From Anthostomella pinea (lineage: Eukaryota > Ascomycota > Sordariomycetes > Xylariales > Xylariaceae), in NCBI GenBank assembly GCA_963556695.1, contig CAUWAG010000010.1:3286001-3350000 (forward strand): 64,000 nucleotides of DNA, written 5' to 3'. Under the pieces are notes generated by a model. It was not told the origin of the DNA. It ran no database searches and saw only the letters and a list, made by a program, of their open reading frames with translations. The translations under genes and the position numbers were made by a program. Below, in pieces: positions 1 through 15,800 of the stretch (within the stretch, counting starts at the first letter, position 1; the number at the start of each line of letters is the position of its first letter).

Positions 1-3000
1 GGTGCGTCGCCTCGTTCAGGTTGCGGTGGTTCCAGCACCGCGCGAACACGAGCGAGATCCGGTGGCAGCTCGCGTTGTTGCAGATCTCCTTGCGCTCGTC
101 CGGCCACAGCCGCAGCAGCTCGTTCAGGCCCTTCTGCAGCAGGCTGTCGTTCTTGCTCGTGCTGCAGCTGAACCAGTCGCCGGCGAGCAACTTGTAGATC
201 TTGTCCGCCGGGATCGGCGACGCCATGATCTTGACCATGTTCACCGAGTTCCAGATCGGGTTCATGAACACCTGGCTGCACGTCACGCCCTTGATCCAGC
301 TGCCGGGGATGGTGCCGTCGAGCATACCCGATGAGAGCGCCACGCTGCCCATACAATGTGCGATCGTGTAGATGGGCTCCATCTCTGCTGCCGCTTTCTC
401 TGCTTTCTCTTTCCCTCCTTCCTCTTGGAGCTCCTTTGGATCGAGTGTGGGGTGAGTGGGATAGTTCTTGCGGATAAACTCATAACACGCTTTGATATCC
501 AGGCGAGCGTCGAAAGTCGTCCAGTCATTCTGCGCCACCATGAGCGCGCCGATGCGGTGCACTGTGATGAACACTCGGTACCCGGCTCGCTGGAAGTAGT
601 TGACAGCGTGGTAGCGGATCGTTGGCAGCGCATAGATCTGGTGGTCTACCGAGGCGCCTGGTATCATGAACAGATTCTTTTCCGGAGCATCAGCCGTTAC
701 GCAAGTAGGCTCCCACATGTGCAGGCCAGTGATGACACCATCACGGGCCTTGACCTTGAATGACTTTGTGGGAGGCGTGTCGTTGACGAAACCGGCGTAC
801 GATTGGCTTGGGTATTGCAGAGGCGTGAACGGTGCCAGGAAGAGGGAGATCGACTTGCGCGTAAAGAAGGTCATGAAGTTGGCGGCGCTCATGACCTTCC
901 TGAGGATGTCGCTGCCGGTGGGGGTAAGGGTCATGATCTCGGATATGAAGTCTTGAGGCTGGATCCGCATGATTCCTCTGGCAACAATGGGACCCAGCAG
1001 GCCGTCCTCGTCCGCGTCTGCAGCATTCCTCTCATGTTCGGGGATATGCTTGGTGATTGTGACATAGAGAGTGCTCGTCGACTTCCAGAAGTGCACCGGC
1101 GAGAGCGCCACGGACGAATCCACAACTTTGTAGCCATGAAAATGAAGCTGTTCGCCGTTGATGCCACGCATGTCAAAGTCATAAGTGAGGTTCCGAGTCC
1201 CAGGGGCCTTGTGGTCCACCAAGAACAGGTTGAAGTCGCCCCGCTGAACCATGAATGGGGAACCCTCGAGAGTCGGGCAGACGAAGGTGCCCGTGAGCAT
1301 TGCCTTGTGGTTGGGGTCGTGCACAATAGAACGCGTGTTGAATGACTGCACGCTCAGGAAGAATCGTGCTGTCTCGCAGAGGGACTTGGCCATTCTGGCC
1401 GACAATATGTAAGCGTCTGGGTTGTCTCGCTTGAAGCCGTGATCGCGGTGGACGTATCCAGACATGACCTCGGTAAAGCCGAACCCTCCGTCCTTCATTT
1501 TGACGGCGGCTGCCATTGAACTGTGTGCTTTGGATATCCTGGTGTTCTCCACCTTTTCTTCCATGTGCTCGGCCCATTTGCACTTCCTGCGGGCATGCGG
1601 GTGCTGAGGAGCGCCAAAGAGATCGAGGACGGAGTTTTTCTCGAGGTTGATTTTGAGCCCCTCGCGAGTTGTATATAGGTCCAGAGAACGTTCCGCCAGA
1701 GCGGTAATGGTTGCGAATGGGTTCGCACCAAGGGCGGCCGGAATGACGGCACCGTCTGTGACGATGAGCCCCTTGTGGATATCTGTTCCCTCGCCGGTGA
1801 AGACTTCGCCAGCATGGTTTGTGACACCCTTTGAGCCATCGTCGGCCATGCAAGCACCACTGAGCATAATTAGCTCGCTGCCACCGAACGCAGGTATAGT
1901 GCTGGTTGAACTTACCCGATAGGATGAACTGTGACCTGCCCCTGGTTTAGAAGGGCGTAGAAAGGGTTCTGCACATAAGTGCCTCCAACGGCCTTTGTAG
2001 CTCTTTCTAGTACACTGTTCAGACGCTTGACGTGGTCGCTACGACCGACGCCGACAAACTCGAGTACTGGCTTGTCATCTTTCAAAGTCAAGAAGGCTTG
2101 GTTGCCTGCAGCAAGTTAGAAGACCACAAACACAACGGGGTTTTCATTTGACTTACTGTCATGAGACATGATCAGGTATACCTGTGTCTTCTCGATGGCG
2201 CCTTTCCGGAAATAAGGGCCAAGGAAAAAGCTTCCGGCACTGGCGAGCTTCGCCTTGAACCGTCCGAAAAGAGACTCGCCCTGTGGCTCAACGCTGCCTG
2301 GTAGAAACTCAAGCAAAGCGTGCATGAAAGGTGCAAGGGCTGAAGGAATACTACCCTCCTCGATCACGAAGCCGTCCAAGGGGTTGTCATGGCCTTTTCT
2401 GTTGTCAATGATGCCGGTAATACAAGGGCCGACAGGGTGATAAGGGGAGGGGAACGAGCTTCCCACTGCGTTCACCTCGTAATCTGTGTTGTAGCTGGGG
2501 AAGGTTAGAAGAGGTGTTTACGGGTAAGGTCAGATCGATCACCTACCCAAAAGCAAGTATATCGCCGTTGCCGCTCATGTTCTGGCCAACTTTGGAACTC
2601 ATGTGGAGACCCATCTCCCTGCTTCTGAGAAGAATCTCTGTAGTGCCAATGGCACCAGCGCCGAGGAAGACGGCCTTTCTTGCATGAACCCACATAAGGT
2701 CGCCATGCAGGTTAGCTTTGAAGTGGCCGCGGTTTCGCCCATGCCAGGCGAAGTAGATAATGTACCCATCGCGGCCCTTGGCCTTGGTAATGTATCGGAC
2801 CTCTGCCTGGCAGAACATCTCGGCGCCCCAGTTCCAGGCGTCGGCCAGATAAGTGACAAGCGTAGTTGTCTTGGACCCATCGTTCAACCCAGTCCCATCT
2901 TGGCCCGTAGAGGCAGAGGCCGACATCTCAACGCCGCAGCTGTTCGGTCCATTGCGGAACCGTGTCGTCTGCTTCACTCTCCTGAAGTTCTCGGTCATGT

Positions 3001-4024
3001 TCAGATAGTCTGCTTGTCTCTTGAGAAGCTCCAGCTTTGGCAGAGTCGGCCAATCCTCTGGGTACTCTGCTGGTTCTAGGACGTCCTCGGCTTTCTTGTA
3101 GTCTTGGAGCGAGACCATTAGTACGATGTACAGAACCAAGAACCACATATGGTGATTGTGAGGAAAAGGCAGAAACTTACAAGGTCTCAAGCAACCGGGG
3201 TCCGTCCTTATCTCCTTCGGCCACTGTTCTTGTTGCAATGCTTCGTCATCTGCCTCCAAGAAAACATTGGCATTCATCAAGCTCGTCCCACCAAGGCCTG
3301 GGTATTGCGCTGTTAGCTCAAGTGTTCACCCAGTCGCGCAATTCATGGCCAACTCACCGTTACCCACAACGGCGTTCTGGCCGTTGCCGAAGACCAGATG
3401 GAACATGGCAGTCGGATCTCCGCCTTGGACGACTTTCTTGGGCAACCAGCCAGGGGCAAATTCACCGGAATAGTGAACCTGGTTGACAGCGTCGCCCGTA
3501 CTGTTGGGGTACTCGCCAGGCCAGCGCTCTTTGCCGCGCTCAAGCAGGCAGACTGATTCGCCGGCACGAGCCATCCGGGACGCGGCGACACCGCCGCCAT
3601 AGCCGGATCCGATGACCACACAGTCGTAAGAGTGGCGCATGAGCTCTACCGGCTTCGATATGCGGGGATAGGTAGCCGTCTTGGGATCATCGGCCCATGA
3701 CCGTATGTGCGCGTAAGCACGTGATCGCGGACCAGGCGGCTCGTTCTCGTGGGTTCCAAGTGGAGGTTCTGAATGAAGATTGTCTTGTATATGGAGACCG
3801 TTCCTCAAGCTCTCGGGTGCCAGGAACGGACTGCGGTCGAAACTGCCGACTGATGCATTTGAAGAGCTCCCGCTTGACGCGCGGCCTCGCCCGTTGACGG
3901 AATTGACGGGCCATGTAGCACTGGCATTGGGCCTCTTGAGGCCATTCGTCTTGGGGATATCGGCTCCCGTGGCGTGTACCGTCTCGGGAGTGCTGCCCGT
4001 GTTTGCTACTTCGGCAGATGGCAT
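1..4024 (-). CDS. GMC-type FAD oxidoreductase (cholesterol-oxidase-like) fused to alpha/beta-hydrolase-like domain; 3' end beyond window
   Basis: Exons read on the minus strand: 4024-3358, 3297-3181, 3102-2547, 2494-2157, 2105-1916 and 1859 to the edge; all five introns (51-78 bp) have GT-AG ends and keep phase, giving at least 1242 codons. After a Ser/Pro-rich N-terminus of about 130 residues comes an FAD-binding site (VVIGSGYGGGVAASR), a GLGGTSLMNA segment, and the C-terminal GMC signature (HPIGGACM, then DGAVIPAALGANPFATITAL). A second domain of about 500 residues follows, with an alpha/beta-hydrolase-like strand and an elbow reading AHCMGS, where Cys sits at the usual Ser position. The family oxidises sterols or other alcohols with FAD; the substrate is unknown here. 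The start is the first in-frame ATG; no ATG lies further upstream in frame. The stop lies left of the window. Confidence 0.85.
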
Positions 4025-7000
4025 GGCTGCTGCAGTTGGCCTCGGCGCGGGCCGCGGAAGAGGATCCTGATCCAATCCACCGGTACACAACAACGTCGAT
4101 GCAATAGACAATGATGAGATAGTCCCGAACCTTGGGTACCTGATGTATCAAAGGAAGGTTGGGTTCCCTGAAAGTTGAAGAAAGACAAGGATTTCAAAGA
4201 TTGATAATAAGGAATGAATAGTCGGAGTAGGATCTTAAAGTGGCGATACAATCATCTCACGCCTCGCAGGGCTGTGGCTTCATATATACCAGTTGGTTGA
4301 CATGGAGGGGTCTTGTCTTGCCGCAGGCCGCCTGGCCCTTGCTGAAGAATCAAAACCGAGTATATGGGTTGCTTGCGGTCACGTCGTTCGTAGGACTACG
4401 GAACGAAAGGCCAACGGTCGCAGACCAAACCGAGACACCCCACGCTTTCGCAATCTCAAGCTAGAGGCGATCGATAGCAGCAGCAGCCGTCCGTCGACGG
4501 TCCTGGCCCTGCAGAAGCGGTCTTCACTGTTCAGGCGCAGCGCGGCGGCGGAGCTGCTGAGGCTTGGGCTGAGAGATTGCAGCAATGATCGACGGTGCAA
4601 TTGGCCCATCACAGTCTGCTAATAAACTCCCAGCTCGAATTGGTCGTCCTACGGTACGAGATGGAGGGCCCTTGGGGATCTTCCTGGCCGTCCCTGTCCG
4701 TCTGTCAGCACTACCCATGGGCCATGGGCGGTTGGGCGGTTGACGCTCGTCACCTCGGAATAGGGCAAATCACAGAAATAAAATAGAATCGGGCGCGCAA
4801 CGCGCAGACGGAGGAAGCTAACCAGAACGGCTACCAGTCCGGGCTATCGATGCTCTTCCATTGGGGGGCCACGAGGGAGACAGGGATCAAACCTGTCTGT
4901 CCATCACTATACCCCAGTCACGGACCATATGGCCATGGACCGCGGTGATCTTGGGTGATGGTCTGGCGGGGCGGGGCACCTGAGCGGGAATACCACCTCG
5001 GTCTATTTATTGACAATGGGAAAGAGAAATACTACCGTCGATCGATGTTCCGTCTGCCATCTGGTGCTTGTGCTACGGGTACTGTAACCCCAATCCCAAG
5101 ATAGGACGGGAGGAAGGATTGCAGAAGCTGTTGCTGTGCCATCCATCGGGTCATCAGCCGCTTCGGACATAATAAGTCCCTAGAACGTTGACCCCAGGAT
5201 AAGAGAGACTTTCGGCCGTTGCCGTCTGACGCGACCCGTGAGACGTCTAGCTGGAACTCCGTTCTCCAGGTCCAGATCCATGTCCAGGTCCAGGGCAGCG
5301 GGAACAGAGGAGCAATTGTGTCCAATGTCTCGAGGGAAGTATCACTGTCTCAGTCGGTTCCGTTGCATTGGATCGAGGCGACAAACCGAACAAGGGGTTT
5401 GTGGCTTTTTGTGTTTCTGAATTGTAATCCCAATGGGCAAGCCGACATGCCGGCATGCCGACGGAGAGCTTTCCTTCCTTTCCTTTTGCATATGATTTGT
5501 TCCTGGAATTACAACAGCTGATTGGTCAATGAACGAGCAAAAGGCCCTGCACAATTCTGCCGGGGGATCGGCTAAATTATTATGGATGGGCCCCGCTCTT
5601 CCAACGCCTTATTTTGGTGAACAGGGCGATCGTCCGATTTGCACCCGACTCGTCCAGCTCACCGAAAAACACAGCAGAAATTGAAAGATTCTTGTTGCCT
5701 CATTATTGCCCTGTCGACTTTCACTGGATGTCATCGCCAAGGTAAGATGTGGCCTGACAGATCTCAGCCCTCTGAGTTACCGGCCTCGGCTAGTCTCGCA
5801 AACACGAGCTATCCGGCTCTTGCAGGAGTTCTTACGGTGTTGCCAAACAAGAGGTAGGTAGTCAAGTGTCTGGGACCTTCCAAAGAGCGTGCCTGCCGGG
5901 GCACTATGGGAAGTTTTCAACGGTAGGAGATATGCACGGAATAATCACAAGGCTGAGAACATCCTATCCACTAATGACCCGGTCCCTCTCATTATCTCAT
6001 GACGATCTACTCCGAGGTCGACCAGTAAAATCGCAAAGACGATTCCCCAAGACCTGGAAGGATCAAGCCACTCGAAACGAAACTTATCAAGAAAGACCAC
6101 GCAGAAGCGAAACATGTGTCCAGTGACAGTCCAGAGCCATGTGTTTCTCAACCCCTGCCTGTCTGCCTTATCACCACCCGGGATGCCGAGGAAAAAGGCC
6201 GAGGAGGAGCACAACGTCGAGCTTAAAAAAGAAACGGCTGAAGATAGTGATTAAAATCTTACAGCGTACCTCTTCATATGAGATGGGATGGATGGACTGA
6301 CCCCTGGCAGCTCTCCAAATGGGCGATCGCCAAAACGTCACCACGACTCCATTGACCAGTTACGACCCCCCTCGGAGCATGCACAATGGACTGCGCTGAT
6401 GGTGTGTCCAGCCTCGATCCTATTATAAACCAATCGACAATATCAATTGGTCGCAACGACAGCTGGAGAGGGCTGGAGAGGCCTGCGGTGTGACCTTGTC
6501 CTGCGTCGATGTGACTGACGCCTGGAGACGACCATAACACCGCCTCTGCCCCCCCTCCCCCCGCCATCCGGCTGGCAAGCGACAGTGACGGTGTGGTGGT
6601 GGTGGTGTGATGTACCGATCGCTATCTTCGGATCTGCTTGAGGTTGTGCTTCCCGCTCTTAGTTATTTCCGTCTCATTCAGCTAGTTCCGGGAATGGGAT
6701 CAGGGGTGGTGGTACGACAGAGGGGTCTCTGATTGCACCAGACGAACGCCGCATCACCGAGGCGATGCAGAATCCTCTACTCGGGGCTTTCCCGCCGCTT
6801 GACTGCCCGTGTACAACACAGCCTCGAGTCGGTTGGCCTTCCGATCTGATTCCTGATGACGTTGTAGTGACGGCTGCCATGTGGTGTTTTCCCGTTTCGA
6901 GCACCACGTCGAGTCAATTGATGAACCAGTACGGTATCATTGCGCGAGGCGAGTGGGTGGTGTCGGTATGTCGGGCTGTTTATGAGTGAAGAGTGCCTTG

Positions 7001-9326
7001 CGAGCATCCAAGACATTGGCTCAGATCCATCACCCCCTGCCTCTCGTCGGCTGCGTTCGCTACTTCGAGGCTGCAGGTATGCGGCAGGAATGGGTGCAGA
7101 CTAGTATACCCACGAGCCTCATGGCATCGCCCGTCAACCTCAAGCCCCAATGGCTTGCCTTGCTTTGAATAGGAGACCAGCACGCATTACCATTCAGGGC
7201 TTACATACGGCCCCTAAAGAAGCCTCGGTGAGAGGCGGAACCCCCAAAGCGCTCAAGTCGCCCCGGCCATGGCATCAGCTGAGCGAGCAACTGGAGGCGA
7301 GCGATAGTCCTAACGGTTTCTCGTCCTACTCGAAGTCCACTAGCAGTCGTTTCGTTTATCTGGTGGCCGGCCGGATTGGTGCCATATGGCAAAGTGCAAC
7401 TGTTTCAGGCCCCGCGAAGGACCCCAAATGCCGCCGCTCCTATTCGACAGATTATACGACCTCAGCCGTACGAGTTTCTCACAGCGCCGAGGCGGGCCGC
7501 CAGGCTCTCGAATACGCAAATGAGAGCACTTCAATAGGTCGTCATATTGGGAACTCCTGAACCTCGAATTCGAGCGATATTGTTTCGGAATTCGAAACAT
7601 GTTGATTAGGTTGTAGTGACGGTATCACGGATCACACCCGTCCTCGACTACCACCTAGTATCGCTAATTTCAAGCGATTGGTATCCTGTGTGAGGTCGAG
7701 ATCGTCGTCCCCAGGAAATTGCCACGCGGCCTCGCTTGTTAAGCGCCGTGGCGTAATGCCACCCTTTATCTTCATGAACCTCAGACGTAGGACATTGGAA
7801 AGAGAGCAGCGATATGACCTCGATGGGGCTCCGAGGGCGTTTCGTGTCTCGATACCCACGGCTTCCACATGGCTACCTTCTGAACTCTCATCACAATCCA
7901 AGACATTCATATCCGAAGCGTTACCATCGCTGCGTACCCATTCCTACTACCATGCGGTAGCTACCCGGTGGCTTGAAAGAATCGTACGACCAACCCCAAT
8001 TCTTGGTGTTGTTCCACAGATGGCCTTGTTTCGCTGTCATGCCGCACGCACTCCCCGTAAAGGTTACGGTGCCGAAGCGAAAGCCGTAAAGTCCCGAGAG
8101 CGTCTGTACTTTCGTATCACGAGTATCTCGGCAACGGCGAACGCTTCGTGATAATCCCACTGGAACATGCGCAATAGGTGTGGTACGAGAGTATTTCGTA
8201 ATAAGGGCTCCATTTAGCAGCAGCCCCTAAAAGTGATGAGGAGGACCTCCATGACGCTCTAAACGTACTTTCCCCCCCGGGATATAGAGAGGGTAAAGGG
8301 AAAAGGGCTGAAGATCCGCTGGACTCGAACCTGACGCTGAGGGTCAGTCTTCAGAGGCTTGAAATTTCTGGCGCTTCCACAACATGGGCGACGGTTCGCT
8401 ATATTTCAATGCGCTCAAACAAGCGGTAGAAGGGAAGCCGTAAGCACGCACCAGGATATCTTGATCATCTAGGCAAGCTTGCCGACTGGTGTCGCATGGC
8501 AGCACGCCTGGTATAGAAACCACCAAGGGCCAAGGACATTCTCCAACATTGTCACCAGCCCAACTTCACCTATTCTCGAAAGATCAGCAGAAAGCGAAAT
8601 CTGAGCTGAGCTGACCTATGGGACCTACATAGCTCCTGGTCCAAAACACCTCATGCCACTGTGAACTGTGCGCATTCCTTCCCATTCAGACCTGAGGGAC
8701 ACTCAGGGGCCCGGATGGCGATGAGCAGCATGTCAGACCCATACCCCGAGGCCAGCCTCAATATCGACTATGCCATTCCAGATAACCACCTATAGAAGCA
8801 AAGGTGACCAGAGAAAAAGAATCCTGCAGCGAGGATACCTCAGTCACCATTGTATCACTTACACAGTCGGCCGTTTGGAGGTGCGCCCAGTCATGAATAT
8901 TTTCATCAGAACATGTTGGGCACATCATTCAGATTCGTACGGGAGCTAGCATCGTCTTATTGTGTACATCTTTCTATCCCTCTCCCGCTCAAATAACACA
9001 CATGTACCTCGTGACCTCGTCATACTACACATGATCGACCCTCTAAAAGCCAAACTCACCGCTTGTCTATCTCTGGCAGCAAAAGCGCTCACGGCTATTC
9101 ACCGGCCGAACCTTTCGCCCCTGGACCCCTATCCGGATGCCCAAGAGCAAGAGCATAGCTACTCGGCAGCCGAGCACCTCGAGCACCTCCTCACCATGTC
9201 CGTGCCGAGTTGCATGCGAACATGAGATCTGGCTGGCAGGCTGTATATTTAGGTAAAGATATTGTTTAATCAATAAAAAAGAACGGTATTTTTAGGCTTA
9301 CAAAAGCTCGAAAGTGTGCCGCACAC
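4025..9326. other. Gene-poor stretch of 5.3 kb
   Basis: No recognisable coding region, RNA gene or mobile element was found. Open frames here are at most 157 codons (7678-8151, plus) and match nothing I know. A short (GTG)n tract lies near 6589-6610. The part next to 4024 should hold the promoter of the oxidoreductase gene, and the part next to 9326 the 3' UTR of the glutamate dehydrogenase. Confidence 0.5.
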
Positions 9327-11058
<1,732 letters not shown>

Positions 11059-12867
11059 GGTGGCGGATGAAGTTGCAAACGGGTATATAGCAATAGGTGT
11101 AGGCGAAAATATCAGTCGAGGTTGGGTATCTCAAGGCAGAAAGGTCAAGACTCGGGCTTGGTGAGAGATGGAAATATGTAGGACTTCCACGAGGGAATCA
11201 AAAGCGAGTGCCTGTCGAAGACGAGATGAGGATGGTATGACGTAGGCGAGATGAATGCTGGAAGGAGGTGTGCTTCGAACCAGTTTCAAGGGCAGAGATA
11301 AGCAGACGCGGCCACCTATCAAGCAGTAGATATCCAGGAGAGGACGAGCAGTTGCAGAGACAAATCGAAGCAAGTGCCAGTTAGAGACAGACCAGGAGGC
11401 GGCTTGATTATATACGGGCATCATTGCCATTCACTGCCCGCCCAGCAGCCACCGTTTTCGGTGACCCAGCTTTCGATCCCAACTTTTGTCTGTCAACCCA
11501 GCCAGCGGGAAGCCAAGGTAAGCTCTCGACGCCAAAAGCACACCGGTATGGGACAACGCGGGTCACGTCGTGGGTGATAGCGACCTCGAGTGGGGGTTTG
11601 GAAGCGGCAGCTAGCGGAGAGGTGCATTGTACATGAGTCGCAAGTCACAGGGCAGAATGTTTATGCCTCACTTCGTTACCTCGCAGGTAACCAGCCAGCC
11701 TTACGTCAACCGGTCTGCCGGTGACCCAATCACCCCTACTGTGGTAGGAGCGCAGTCGGCGGTCTGGGGGGCGCGTGAAGAGATGCCCCGTTGGGATGTC
11801 TGCAAAACGCGTCAAGGACCACCCCGATCCTCGGTTCTCAGCGTTGGTCTGCGAGAGCATCAATCCAACCTCGACCGGTGACGGAGAGAGAGGCGCGCGG
11901 GACTTTTCATCCACGCGGCAGATCCATCCTCCGCCCATGCAGGTGGACGACAGATGCTGTGGGAATGCCGAGCCGATGACTCGAGATCTAGATGGCAAGA
12001 TGCCAAGTGCAACAGAAATTCGAAAGCGCGGAAAAGCTCAGAAACCTTAGCCCCGCGCTAGAGCCGCAGGCTTATCCCGAGCCGCTGATTCGCCAGCAGG
12101 CCGTTTGCGACGACACCAAGTTTCGTGTCACTTTTGAACATCTCCGTCTTCTTCTTTTCGACCACGTCCATGGGTGCATAGATCGATCCACTTGAGCCGC
12201 TGGCGGAGGGCACCCATCCCCACGGGCACGCCGGTAGCCAACCGAGGCTGTGAGGGTTAGTCAAGGTTATTGACTCGATGGGTCGGGGCTGGACTCAATA
12301 ATTTCGGTACTTCTGATCATCGCCAACCCCCTTGAATGTACACAGGCAGACGTGATTACCATGTACAGATATCAGGGATGGTACTGTAACTCTGGATAGG
12401 TATCAACTCACCTGAATTAAGGTACCGTGGGATATACGTGTCTTTGAAAATCTGTGTGGTCGACAACGCTGCGGTCGCTACCTTCCCAAGGAGTATATCT
12501 CACTGTGATTTGGCCGTGCTGCTACCCCATGTCTGGATGATTGGGACGCTACTGGTTACCATCTCGAATATATGTATATCGATCTGCAATCGGAAGCCGA
12601 GTCGCGCTGGTCTCGGGGCGTGAAGCCGTCACTTAACGGCCCGCTGGCAGGAGTCAGATGCAATCCAATAAAACAAAGCATACGATCCCTCTGTTGAGTC
12701 TGGTGTAACTAAGTAATGTAAATGCGAAATGCCTATACCGTCGCCATTCCTCCAACAACATTCTAGGGTAATTCTGCACATTTCCCAAGAGACGCCTATG
12801 CTCCGTCGCACCATGCAGCCATTTGTCCATCCCAATACCGAATTTACAACAGCCTTCCAACCTGCCA
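11059..12867. other. Intergenic: gdhA promoter side and 3' side of the polymerase gene
   Basis: No gene is supported. The stretch upstream of 11058 is the presumed gdhA promoter and leader. Short open frames (up to 117 codons) have no recognisable motif. Confidence 0.5.
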
Positions 12868-15800
12868 TTACCATATGGCTGACTGATCAAAGTCAAACCT
12901 CTTCAACTCCTTGCCTGCATCTTCCACATCCTTCTTGGCCTTCATGCGCATGTAGAAGATGGGGCAGTCCTTGCTGCTACAGATGACCTCGCAGTGCACG
13001 CTGCCCTGGCACCGTTGACACTGCGTCCATAGGCGCCCGAACCGCACCTCAAGATCCGATACCTTGTCCAGTGTCTTCTTGTACAGCTCGCCCACCCGGG
13101 GAGAGCAGTTCGAGCAGACGGCACCCTCACTCTCCGCCTTGCCCACCAGCGGCTTCTTGCAGCCCATGCACGTCATTGTCTTCTTGGCAAACTTCATGAG
13201 ACCGCCCACACTGGGCGCCGCCACCGAAATTGAACGTGTGTGAGCTCCCGTGAGAAGCGACTTTGCTTTCGTCTCGCCAAGGATAGGGTCAAAGATACGA
13301 CCCAGAGGCTTGGCCAGCTGGTTGTCCAGGTAGTATTTAGTGTCGATGGGGACGTTGTTCTCCAGGACGAAGATGGGATCTTCCGAGCGCTCAAAGTTCT
13401 TCGATCCGCTCGCCCCTTTCACCATGACATACGCTACACGATCACCCAACGCGGGTGCGGAACCAGCATCGCGTTTCTTCATGCGGTGCGCTAGCTCCAC
13501 ATGAGCTTGTTTGGCATCATAGCTTTCCTTGGTGAGAGCTTTCGTGATCACAAGCTTCGACATGTCCACCTTGTTCTGCAGTAGATCCGCGATGGTGTTC
13601 TTGACGTAACTGAGGATCTTGGGTTAGTATATCATGAGCTGGAAGAGGGATACGACGAATTGAGGCTTACTCCTGAGCTCCTTGAACATCCTGGTCGATC
13701 AAGATCATTCTCAGAACTTTCTCGATGACCGTTTGCACAAGTAGACAGTTGTCTCGTCTGACCGTCTCAATACCCTTGGTGTCCATCTTGTCGTACTTGT
13801 CGGGCCTAGTCCAGAAGAGACCAGCATAACGCTTCTTGTTGATCAGGAGATACGGGAAGTAGACTTTCTCGAACTCCAACTTGATGGGCTTCGTGAACTT
13901 GGACGATACGAAATTTGCTGCCTCCTCGCCCAATTTCATCGCCTCAGCGAGATCCTTCGTTCCAAACTTCACCATGACGGAATCCGTATCACCGTAGATG
14001 ACCTGCGCATCATGGGAGTAGCCGTTGGCGATGTTATACTTCTTCTCAACTTCGTCCTTGGTTTTCTCAATCATCTGGCGACCATAACTCGTCGTGCTAC
14101 TGGCAATTTCGAGACAAGGGAGCTTGCCTGTCGTTGCACCAGTAAGACCGTACACACTGTTGGCGCTGACTTTCAGCGCGAGTTGGCGACCATTCAAGAC
14201 AGCCTTCTTGAAAGGGTCTGTTTCTGTCGCGAGTTCCCTCTTGGCTTGCTTTCTCGCCGTGAGCAATTCCTCTAGAATCTGCGCCAGAAGGCCTTTCCGT
14301 TTCTTGGCTGTGACAAACATGTCGCCGTTCGGCGTCACAACATAGTCTTCGTCCTTCTCGAGATTAAATTTGTCAATGGCCGCTTTTTTGATGAGCGTTG
14401 TATAGCAGAGATTGTGCGCTTGTATGATACTGGGATATAGTGAGGCGAAATCGAGTGTGGCGATGGGAACGTCGTAGTAACCGCGCGTGGGCTCGATGAC
14501 TGTAGCTCCTTCGTATTGATCATCCGAGCCTTCTGATCTCATATTCGGGATGACCAATTTCTGCTCCAGAGCTTTCCGGAACAGTTGGCTCATGAATTTG
14601 ACTTGTTGTCCACGGGACAGAAGGAAGTTGAAGGGGACACCTGTAACTCTTGCCATCTCGGTATAATTTTCCAGGCAAGAGAGCTTGTCCATAAGCCGCT
14701 GAGGCAGGAAAGCATCCTTCAAGCAGTACAGTGCAAGACGACGTCTCGACTCTGGCGTGCCGTTGAACAGCTCCGTGATCATTGTGTAGTGGACGTCTTC
14801 CTTTTGCTCCCCCAGGAAGTGAGAGCACACTGAGTTCAACGTGTAACTTCTGAGTTGGTGGTCACGTTGGATCAACTGAAGAAGATCCAATTGTAATCGA
14901 CCGTTCGTGTTCGTAGCCTTTGTGTCTCGGTTGCCCATTTGCTTGCTGGAAAAGTTCGTCTCCTTTGCGACCGACTTCACACTTGGCAATCGAGTCCAGT
15001 ACTCGAATCCGTTGACCTTCAGGTGCTTTGCGCGGTCGAGAAGATAAGGGAAATCGAAGTTGGAGATGTTGTAACCAGTGATCAGATCGGGGTCAACCTT
15101 GTCAAGAAATCGCTTCCAAGCCAAAAGCATGTCCTGCTCCTTGTCAAAGTCCAGAATCTGTGTTGCCACGATCGGACTGGTAGTATCGAGACAGAAAACA
15201 TTTCGAATGAATGGTTTCTTTTCTCCATAGCGTGTCACAACATTGGCGATCTGTATGACTGGATCTTGGTTGGCTTCTGGAAAGATACCCTTCCGCCCGG
15301 CGCATTCGATGTCGAACGAGAGGATTCGCAGAGGGGCCATCTTGGACCATTCGCCTTTGGGTTCGTGGGAAATCAATTGGTGGTAGCCGACCTCGGCTTC
15401 GATCTGACAGCTCGACTGACGCTGATTTTCGGCAATGAGACGATATGACTTGGCTGGCGCTTCCACCCAAGACATACCAGGGATCTGTGCTGGTCAGTAT
15501 AGCTCCCTTCATACATCGAACGATCGACGGCGTACCTTGCAGTCCACCATGAATCGCAGAACGTATTGCAGGTTGTCGAATGTCATGATGCCGCCCTCGG
15601 CCACCTTCCACATCCCCTTCCAGTTTGCATCGCCTTTCTCGATCAGTGTCCGTACTTTCGGAATCCACTTTGGGTCGGTAACGGTAATCTTGATGTAGGG
15701 GCTTTGGGTGTTGCCCTGAAAGCCATATATGTTCTCTCTCAGTACAACCTGGCACGAGTGAATGACAGGTTGGTATTGGGCGACCTGTGTCTCGAGGAAG

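Noticed and set aside
4025..4111. Upstream extension of the oxidoreductase open frame to 4111
   Set aside because: The extension begins at TTG, not ATG. The first ATG in frame is at 4024.
7678..8151. 157-codon plus-strand open frame
   Set aside because: No start context, domain or codon pattern supports it, and the antisense frame is equally open. It lies in a gene-poor stretch.
8310..8350. TCGAACC sequence resembling a reverse-complement B-box
   Set aside because: No A-box at a suitable distance and no stem pairing.
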